Below the pieces are notes generated by a model, which did no database searches, was not told where the DNA came from, and saw nothing but the letters and a program-made list of their open reading frames with translations. The position numbers were made by a program, and so were the translations under genes. Shown piece by piece: positions 56,701 through 64,000 of a stretch of DNA of 64,000 nt (the stretch's first letter is position 1; each line of letters starts with the position of its first letter). This DNA is from Lumbricus terrestris. Taxonomy: Eukaryota > Annelida > Clitellata > Crassiclitellata > Lumbricidae. Location: NCBI GenBank assembly GCA_949752735.1, contig OX457052.1, forward strand, positions 32,791,844-32,855,843, written 5' to 3'.

Positions 56701-57561
56701 ACCGCCAACAGAAAAATAAATAAAGGCATTACGTAATGGAAAAATTATCGGCAACTTCAGATACGCTGATGATTTTGTCCTTATGGCCACAGCACCGTAA
56801 GAACTATAAGAACTCGTGAAACGCGTTGAAAGTGCTGCAGGAGAATATGGCATGTAACAATCAACGGGGCAAAGACAAAAGTCATGACAACTGCTAAGGA
56901 GGTGCTCGAGATTTTAGTGAATGCCGAAGGACTGGAACAAGTAGATTCCTTTGCCTATACTTAGGCATCAGGGTTATTATAGATGCATTTGTGCGAGTGA
57001 CGTACAATCAAGACTTGCAATGGAGATGACGGTTTTAGCCAAACTGACAAAGCTATAGAAGAATAAGTCCCTCGACAACAACTTCAAATTGCGGTTGATG
57101 AGGGCATTGTCGTGGCCAGTGGCGACGTACGGGTGCGAGACCTGGACGCTGAAGAAGGAGGAAGAAAACCGTGTTCAGGAAATTCGGAACAAGTGCATCC
57201 GAAAACTGCTCAGATGCTCGTGGGCAAATTAGGTAAATAGGTACGTATTTTGTAGGAGATTGTACATTGTATTATAAATTATAAACATAATATAATTAAT
57301 CTGTTGCTTATTGGAGCGATTTTATCTAGGCGTCTAGTATCAAGCAAGTAGGTGCTAATAATAATTATTATTATACGTATAACATTGCGCAAATAATATT
57401 TCGTCAATCAAGAACAAAGTAATCATCTCTCAACACTATGTTATAATAGCAGTCTATAGGTTTCTAATGAGGAACTTTCTACATGTAGGCTACATACCGA
57501 CGGCTAGATTTAACAATCCGATGACAAGGAACATAATCACAGTGCAAGAAACTTGAAACAT
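53725..57561 (-). CDS. Secreted Ser/Thr-rich stalk plus beta-propeller-like protein, frame broken in a (TA)n run
   Basis: Exon 1 57561-57498 encodes a short hydrophobic leader (MFQVSCTVIMFLVIGLLN) and ends at a GTATGT donor, phase 1. Exon 2 56644-56288 encodes about 118 residues very rich in Thr/Ser, like a mucin-type O-glycosylated stalk; donor GTAGAA, phase 1. Exon 3 54819-53725 has a phase-1 acceptor (TTTGCAG) and encodes about 365 residues with repeated blade-like units (LPESMVFN..TNLLYVLD, SLPVDVIQKPNGEFVVSH, AFAADEFSGNVYIY), resembling NHL/six-bladed propellers. At about 54101-54112 a 12-nt TA run throws the frame: the two halves are open in different frames and a 2-nt difference would join them. 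It may be a real mutation, a polymorphic microsatellite or a sequencing error. Gene identity not recognised. Intron 1 holds a LINE fragment, intron 2 a Helitron. Confidence 0.6.
55547..56172 (+). mobile_element. Non-autonomous Helitron in the propeller gene intron 2
   Basis: Starts TCTATATAAATAAAAATG after an A and ends GGGTACAGCTAG before a T. A GCCAC/GTGGC stem precedes the 3' end. The insertion site A|T fits Helitrons. 626 bp, no Rep/helicase. Contains a 180-bp purine tract. Confidence 0.82.
55915..56100 (+). repeat. GGGA/GAGG purine-rich tract
   Basis: Almost uninterrupted purines on the plus strand with GGGAGGGA motifs, ending in a G run. ORFs through it (Pro/Ser/Leu-rich) are by-products. 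Confidence 0.9.
56740..57225 (+). mobile_element. Decayed LINE reverse-transcriptase fragment
   Basis: The plus strand shows FRYADDFVLMATAP (catalytic YADD), ELVKRVESAAGEYGM, GLEQVDSFAY and FKLRLMRALSWPVATYGCET then WTLKK, in order but with stops and shifts. These are palm/thumb motifs of a LINE RT of the YGCETWTL type. Lies in intron 1 of the propeller gene, antisense. Confidence 0.75.
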
Positions 57562-57814
57562 TTTCCGGAGAGAGTTGAGTCTTAAGATGTAGATCTAGTA
57601 GCGATTCGTTAACGGTGGAATTCGGTGGGGGAACTATAGCAAGTTAGTTAAGACGCTAAAATGAGATCTACATGTAGGCCTATGACTTGTCCCGATCGAT
57701 TCTATCCCGTTACAGACAGCTCCTGTTCAGAATCAACGGTTGCGCAGTTGTTGATACATTATGATATTGTGAAGAGATCCTGAGTGTTAACATAGGCCTA
57801 CATAGACTTGTCCG

Positions 57815-58765
57815 CAGGGGCGGATCCAGAGGCCAATACGGCCATGGCCCTCATTGCAAAAGTGCATAGGATCTGCCCCCCACCATTTGGTTTGTTCAAG
57901 CTTTTAAATCAATGCAGCGGGATAGGATAAGAGTGAAAGAGTAGCACACGACTAGTCTAAGAGAGGTCATCTTAAATATAATTATTTCTCTAAGTTTGTC
58001 CCTCCGTTTGTATGCTCGTATATTCGGATGTATTTTGACTCTTCGCCCAATAAAAGGCTCGGAAATGACAGTGTCGGTTTATCAGAAATTTTGCAATTGA
58101 CTTTTACCCAAATTATAAGGTCAACGCAACTGTTTTCAGCTCTCAATTCACTTTACAACTCGAGATATTAGCGTTTTAATCAGATTTAATCAGCCGTCTT
58201 GCCGCATTAGTAAAGAGTCGACACTCCGCATGACGTCATTCTCGCTCAATAATTTCCGCAACAATCCGGTTGACAAACCGAAATCGGTTACGGTGTACAA
58301 TTATGCAGTTGAAACAATAATATTCAGAAGAACGCAAATCACAGAAACATTAATAATTATACTAACAGAACAGACAGCCTGCGATAATTGTATTAGGCCA
58401 CAGTCAGCACACACACCCGCCCCTCAGTGGCAGGTCATGGTGGGTTTTTGGGGAAGCGGGGTGGGGTGGATGGCTGCCGAAAACCCGAAATTTAGCGGTC
58501 AACGCTGGGTACCCCAGAGGAGTAGTGCTGAAAACCATAAATTTTCCGAGCAACGCCGGGTTCCACATCTACATGTAGTAGTATAATATTTCGAATAGCA
58601 GACCTGATGACTAAAAAAAGTCATCAGTTTTTTTCAGGAAATATTGGTATATTTTCCAGGCGTTTCGACCAAATAACTATGGAAAAGGCCATTCAATTTT
58701 CTCTGACAAAGATGACAACAGATTTAAAATGTTGGTCCCTTAGAAAATTTCTGTATCCGCCCCTG
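57815..58765 (+). mobile_element. Longer hAT-type element (GGGCGGATCC ends)
   Basis: CAGGGGCGGATCCAGAGG at the left; CTGTATCCGCCCCTG at the right. Flanking 8-mers CTTGTCCG and CCTGTCGC agree only partly. Interior near the right end shares the AAAAAAGTCATCAG text of the short MITEs. No transposase recognised. Confidence 0.6.
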
Positions 58766-59158
58766 CCTGTCGCAAAAGGACGCTCGAGTATTCTGCAGTA
58801 AGCGGCAAACAGAATCAGCGGTTTTATTGGCTATCGATGCGGACAGTAGGTCTAAACCGGATCTCTAATCATGTGTAGCCTACTCGCAATCGTACTCTGA
58901 GCGTGGTCGACATCGCAACTGCCTGTTTCTACAGAAGAATATTGTGCGTAAACGTTTTTACTATAAGTTCAGAGGTAGTTAATTATTTTTTTATTGCTGG
59001 GTCTAAATTATATCGACTCAGATCGTTTCCATCTAAACGTTGCAAAGCACTTCTGAGATTTTCTGCATTTCTGCTCATTCATTTTGAGCACATCATCATG
59101 GTTACATTTTTATAAAGTGTTCAGAGTCACTGTGTTGGTGCGATTCTCAATGGAGCTA
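58766..59158. other. Intergenic, nothing recognised
   Basis: No coding or repeat signal recognised. Confidence 0.35.
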
Positions 59159-59162
59159 TTAA

Positions 59163-60132
59163 CCCTCGGGCTACCAAGGGGGGGTGGTTGCCACCCCCCT
59201 AGGTTTTTCGCAAATCAAACGCGTTCCGTCTGGAATAAAATTTTGAAAAAATTGGTAGCTGTAGAGGGTTCATTGGGACACATTTTGAGCTAAAAGTTTT
59301 GATGATGCCCCCTACCGTTCAAAAGTTACACCCGATATACCCAAGGTACCAGGGGGGGTGGATACCACCCCCCCCTAAAATATCGTCTGTAACTTTTCCG
59401 CCCCTTAATATTAAGAGACACAAATTATACCATTCTATAGAGGGAATGTGGGGCTACATTTCCATGCTCATTGAGTTGTCTTTTGACAACCGGAAGTGCT
59501 CAAAATAAATTAAAATATATATAAAGGTGTTTTATTTTCATAAAATTGTCATGTTTTTTCTATTATAACTTATCCATAATTTATTTTTTAATATAAATAA
59601 ACTATGCCATTCTGTAGAGGGCATTTAGGGCTATTTTTTAATACTAAATAATTTAAAATTTGATGACCGGAAGTGCTCAAAATAAATTAAAATGTATAAA
59701 AATGTTGGGTTTTTTGCAACGCGAACCGATATGTGTGCGTAAACGTTTTTCAGCGGCTAAAACATGTTTTTTTGTTTTGATTTAACATAAAACAGACTTA
59801 TTACTAGTTTTTATAGTTGAATATTGGACTTTATTATATGTAAACTACTTTTTATATATAAATCATGTATAAAACACACAGAATATAATATATTCCCTAT
59901 GCGTAAGCATACATTTTGTGGAATCGACGGGTACCCATGGTAAAAAATTCATAATTTCGAGGTGCCTTCATATTTTCTAAACCTAAATATACCATTTTGT
60001 GCAGAAATGAATGCTGAATCCATTGGTGTATTACAAGTTATGATATCTCAAACCAGACCCAAATCCAGGGGGGGGTGGTAACCACCCCCCCTTGGTAGTC
60101 AGTGTTACAAAAAAAGCTTGGTAGCCTGAGGG
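59163..60132 (+). mobile_element. piggyBac-like MITE (TTAA-flanked)
   Basis: TIRs CCCTCGGGCTACCAAG and the complement of CTTGGTAGCCTGAGGG, flanked by TTAA on both sides (59159-59162, 60133-60136). Internal inverted GGGGTGG/CCACCCCC blocks and GACCGGAAGTGCTCAAAATA repeats (about 59484 and 59663). Truncated relative at 23605. Confidence 0.82.
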
Positions 60133-60163
60133 TTAAAGTGCAAACAAATTATAGGCCTCAGCC

Positions 60164-60300
60164 TCAGGGCTTTTTAACGTGCAGTTGTACACAAAATGTG
60201 CAGTTCTAACTTCTAAATGTATTTGTGCAGTTGTAAAAGCACTTCTGTAGGCCTACAGCTAAAACTAGCAAAAAAATGGTCATTGTCCTCCAATTGGAAG
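60164..60300 (+). mobile_element. End fragment of a CAGGGCTTTTTAA-type hAT MITE
   Basis: CAGGGCTTTTTAACGTGCAG and the following GTTGTACACAAAATGTGCAG match the end of the element at 35617-36066. A looser relative (TGTGCAGTTCTTGACAAAAT) is at 10888. Confidence 0.5.
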
Positions 60301-60899
60301 TAATTTACCATGGGGAATAGGAAGGGAAAGAAGGGGTTGTGCAGTTATAAAAATTCTTCAAAAACAACGCTGCTCTTGAGTTGGGTTTTGGAAATGTGGT
60401 TTTTACAATCACTATTAGTTTATGTGAATAGGCGTTTCATAGGCTCAGGCTGCCTCGGGTCTCTGGTGTCTGCGATCATCAGAGATGTAGGTGTTTGACG
60501 AAGTATTAGATACCAATTTCAGACGGTCAATGTGTATTCGTTTAGTTTCAATTGTCACCAGTCACACAATGGCCATTGTTGTTGTCGTCAAAAACAGTTA
60601 GACGACTTCGCTAAGTAAAGACGCCAAAGAAAGCGACTGACATCGTAAACTTATTAAGTCTGGAACAGTTCACATAATACATCGTACAATGGGCTCTTTG
60701 TCATGTTGAGGGACCTTGATTGCCTTGGAGGAAGAGTCGTCAGATTGGGTCACGGCATGCAGATAGTCTATTCCCTCCAGGGGCTTCTATCGCCCCCTAA
60801 CGGCCCTAAGCAGCCTGGATCAATCCATCTTCTTCCCCCCGCTCTTTCTGGGTCGGCCTTCCCTCTCGGCAATATGTTATCTAGCCCATTCCTCTGTAG

Positions 60900-61560
60900 C
60901 ATTAAGGTTTCTGAGATGGGAATTTTTTCAATTTCTGCATTGCAATTACAGCATTTAAGCTGTCACTTTTACAACTACTATATTTCAGTGGATGGATTGC
61001 TGAAAAGAGAGGTCTAGGACTTAATAAATACACCTAGGCCTATACCTAACAATAATATTTTTGGAGTTTCCACATTGCAGGCCTAGACCTAATGGTACTA
61101 GCTGTTAACGAAGGCATCCTAACAAATTACTCTAGCACTTAACCACATCTAAGAGCACTGAAATCATGAGCAATTTTGTCAAGTTTACAGCCTAAAAAGC
61201 TACGGTTAGAGTGTGCATATCAGAAAAATTGTAAGCAATTTGTAGGCGACACTTTGAGGTTCTACCATTAAAGTATGGAAATTTTAAAAAATGTCCCTCA
61301 CCATTTAAACAACGGGGGGGACATTTACTGAAGCCATAGACTACGTCTTTCAGCAATGAACTTATGAGAACTTTTTTGAGATTACAGTTTGACACGTTAC
61401 AGCTGGAGCGCGGAAACTGAATTTAAAAAAAATTAAATACTAGGAGGGGACGCTTTTGAAGTCCTACTCCACGACTCTCAGCACTGAAATGATGAGCAAT
61501 TTCGAAAAATGGCATCCTAAGATGCGACCATTGCAGTGTGAACAATCAAAAAATTTAAGT
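60900..61560. repeat. Decayed relatives of the 86-bp repeat, 3' of gene D
   Basis: Stretches such as AATTTCTGCATTGCAATTAC at 60928 and TTTCCACATTGCAG at 61067 resemble the 86-bp unit. The part from 61340 aligns with 26110-26266 plus 32423 onward beside gene C. Confidence 0.45.
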
Positions 61561-61764
61561 TTCGGCACATCCCCTCCTCCAAACCCCTCCTCTGCACAGC
61601 GCTTCGCAGAGACGGTCGGCCTTTGGCTGCTATATATTGTCCCTCTCAATGTCAGGACCAAGTCTCCCCTATGATAGTTAGTTCTACCCTACAACAGTAA
61701 ACACTACCATAGCCTACAGTGTCACGCTATAGAATAACATTCTATTTCATTTAATATCAAGTCA

Positions 61765-61914
61765 GATAATTTGGTCCACGAAGTTTCGCTCAATGTTGAT
61801 ATGTTTGTCTTAGGGATAATTTGGTCCACGAAGTTTCGCTCAATGTTGATATGTTTGTCTTAGGGATAATTTGGTGCACGAAGTTTCGCTCAATGTTGAT
61901 ATGTTTGTCTTAGG
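61765..61914. repeat. Three 50-bp tandem units at the gene D stop codon
   Basis: GATAATTTGGTCCACGAAGT and the following 30 bp repeat at 61765, 61815 and 61865. The third unit runs into the stop codon of gene D (61910-61912). Gene C has one unit. Confidence 0.9.
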
Positions 61915-63821
61915 GGTAATTGCTCCTGATCATCATTCTGGCTGCTCGTAACTTTCCAGCGGTCTCGTAACGATAGTCGTTCAGCGTATACCATGCAAAG
62001 TCGGTTGTACCGTAGACACAAGTGAGGCAGCTCCACCCGCAATCATTGAACCACCATCCGGAAGGATACGTCGACGCGCAGTTTCCTCCACTCCGCAGAT
62101 CGTTGTCGGTGTCAGATGTGCTGAACTTCATTCCATTGTGACTCAATCGAGGGCTTACTGAAGTGTTGGAGAGCGAGTCCCCACCGTTTCCAACCCATCC
62201 ACCCAGATGAATGACGTAACCATTCGCTAACGATTCAACAGAGAACTGTGTGTACTCGGCGTAGAACCATTTTCCATTTGTCCATCCTTGGATCTGTCAG
62301 CAAACAAACAAAATGTTGATTTTCGTAATACATGGTGCAAATGTCCAGGAACTCCTGTCGCTTTAGAACGCCCTGAACAATGAGTAATATTATCATTGTT
62401 GATCTATTGCCACTAACCGCGTGGTTTCGATCTTCCTGTAATAGCCTTCCGGGTCTATTTGTGTTCTAAACGCAATTAGTAGCTTAGGCCTACTGATTTT
62501 CCGAAAGTAATAATTCTCGTTGCATGTGGCAACAGTGGCATCAAGAACTTATTGATCATTTGTAAGTGTATAAACAATGGCGATTAGACTGTTTAGAATA
62601 TTTATTGTCTGTATTGCATTCTTTACAGACAATGAGAAGCACATAATTTTCATAATGGCTGGCAATTTACAGTCTGGCAGAATGGATAATTTCTCGTGCG
62701 CTTGGTTTGCTTTTAACAGCAAAGATAAGTAGTCTGTTAATTTCTGTGTGCAGACATGTTAGAAATCGGAATTTGACGAGTAATCTACCTTGCTAAGAAG
62801 GAGCATGGTAAACCTTTAGAGCTCATGCCTGACACAAAAAACTACTGTCTATTTCATTAGTTGCAATTAATTTAATATAGATCTATTAGTGAGGCGGGCT
62901 GGTGTAAGGGTATGTTCGACGCCTTGCAACCGGAAGCTTGCGAGTTCGAATCCACATCAAGCCGCCGTGTAGGAACCCTGAGCAAGTCATTCACTCGCAA
63001 TTGCTCGTGCACTTTGGCGTGAGACTCCGATTCAGTATCCGCGCTGTAGTCGGGAGCGCCTCTGAGTAGAAAATTTTGAAGGGGCGCTATAGCAAGTGAT
63101 AATACATATAAGATTACATTAGTGTTTCACTGTGCAATGCTAAACAGAGTTAATTTCGGGCTACTTCGTCTGCAGTCGTACATCAAATCTATTTCCTTCA
63201 GAAAAGGAATATATTTATTTTCTGTAACAACTAACGATCGGCCAAGTATTTCTGACGCTAAGATAAACACTTTCAATAGTATATAGGGCCTACATGTTTA
63301 GATTCAATTGTGAAATGGTGACAAAAGTAGGCAGATGCAATTGCATCCTTGAAGATTAATAACGAGTGACAAGGACACCTGGCACAGAATTAAATTACTC
63401 AATAGGGGAACAGACTTCAACTTTGTTACAATTATTAGTGAAATGGAATTGGTCTTTTACATCCCTCTGAGGACTGTCAGAACGCTCCAATTGCACCAAG
63501 ACTCTTTCTGATTTTCAACGCACAATGAAAGTAAACTGGTACAAGATCACTCAAGACATCCAGAAAGTTTGGTTTTTACTTCAACACGAAGTCTGTATGA
63601 AGCTCCATGTTGACTTGTGTAGTGATGAATGCATTCATTTCCAATCCAGAACTCAGATGTTCCAATGTCACCGAATCCAAACCTATAATCAGCCCATGAT
63701 CGATTGAAATCCACTGATCCATCGAAACGGTTCATCATGATGATCCAGTTGTTAATCCACGGCAAAGGACAATCCAAGTTTCTCACTGTCACATTGACTA
63801 CGTCTTGTTTTGCAACGTAGC
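61910..63821 (-). CDS. Gene D: FReD half of a fourth paralog, exons 4-5 (5' end outside window)
   Basis: Exon 4 at 63821-63580 (242 bp, phase 1 to 0; FDGSVDFNRSWADYRFGFGD) and exon 5 at 62293-61910 (384 bp, starts IQGWTNGKWF, ends MMIRSNYP then stop). DTDND and NCASTYPSGWWFNDC motifs are present. The donor after exon 4 is GTAAAA, weaker than in the paralogs (GTAAGT, GTATGT, GTAAGA). Exons 1-3 should lie right of position 64000. The stop codon lies at the edge of a triplicated 50-bp repeat (61765-61914). Intron 4 aligns by eye with intron 4 of gene C, including one shared SINE, so C and D come from a segmental duplication that included introns and the 3' flank. Confidence 0.82.
62883..63105 (+). 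repeat. tRNA-derived SINE in gene D intron 4
   Basis: GGCTGGTGTAAGGG (A-box-like) and GAGTTCGAATCC (B box), tail GCGCCTCTGAGTAGA. Same insertion as 34287-34510 in gene C. Confidence 0.78.
63106..63579. other. Gene D intron 4, right part
   Basis: Aligns by eye with 35220-35610 and 36070-36135 of gene C (for example TCAGAAAAGGAATA). No other feature. Confidence 0.5.
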
Positions 63822-63939
63822 CTGTGTTCAGATGCACATTATGCAAAGATTACGCGTTGAGTGCATGGCCTATACTCGTACATTGCAATAGAGATATTCA
63901 ACAGCGTCGCTCTATAAGTCTCCAGCCATGACTTTCAAT

Positions 63940-64000
63940 AGCTCCGGTCAAGTCCCGTATTACAACAAGAACAAGAGCAATAACGACGACAACAACAACA
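63940..64000. repeat. Start of an (AAC)n-type microsatellite, cut by the window edge
   Basis: GTCCCGTATTACAACAAGA and following text match 37774 onward in gene C intron 3, so the paralogous intron continues right of the window. Confidence 0.6.

Noticed and set aside
58230..58586. 118-codon plus-strand ORF
   Set aside because: Inside a hAT-type element; no transposase motif recognised.

Overview
The window is animal nuclear DNA, and every protein-coding gene I can support lies on the minus strand. Genes are split into short exons with GT-AG splice sites, introns run to several kb, and most of the sequence is transposable elements. A 5'-truncated L2-like LINE, tRNA-derived SINEs, Helitrons, hAT/piggyBac/mariner-like elements and a very frequent TAGGCCTA-type motif suggest a marine invertebrate. 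An echinoderm, hemichordate or cephalochordate would fit, but the species cannot be fixed from the sequence.

The host content is a cluster of four paralogous secreted lectin-type genes, called A-D here, with the same five-exon plan: (1) signal peptide plus PAN/apple-like domain, (2) a 34-bp micro-exon, (3) a short fibronectin-II-like Cys domain, (4) the N-terminal half and (5) the C-terminal half of a fibrinogen-related domain (FReD). Intron phases are the same (0,1,1,0). Gene A (5196 to 1018) loses exon 5 off the left edge. Gene B (21769 to 11247) is complete, 375 aa. Gene C (43605 to 32702) has exon 5 broken by a 279-bp insertion. Gene D (63821 to 61910) shows only exons 4-5; its 5' part lies right of the window. 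Between D and C is one more minus-strand gene (57561 to 53725): signal peptide, Ser/Thr-rich stalk and a beta-propeller-like domain, interrupted by a frameshift in a (TA)n run.

Mobile DNA, left to right: hAT-type MITEs and a SINE (111-735); two near-identical CAGTG-ended elements with 86-bp tandem repeats (2611-4153, 6317-7860); a foldback element (8279-8813) and several small MITEs; a TA-flanked TIR element (12479-18455) in intron 4 of gene B that carries a 4.6-kb Ty3/gypsy retrotransposon (13494-18105); a foldback element with a 68-bp palindrome (22316-23553); a truncated piggyBac-like MITE joined to a 12-bp satellite (23605-25013); an LTR element with gag-protease only (26267-32418) just 3' of gene C; Helitron, SINEs, hAT MITE, mariner and an L2 LINE in the introns of gene C; and a 6.5-kb TIR transposon (44047-50580) with a decayed transposase-like gene and a second TIR element inside it. 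A Helitron, a LINE fragment, hAT MITEs and a piggyBac-like MITE lie in and around the propeller gene.

Aligning the paralogous regions of C and D by eye gives empty sites for several insertions, so their relative ages can be read. The most notable points are the lectin array, the identical-copy insertion that breaks gene C, and the 6.5-kb transposon with its unusual transposase-like gene.
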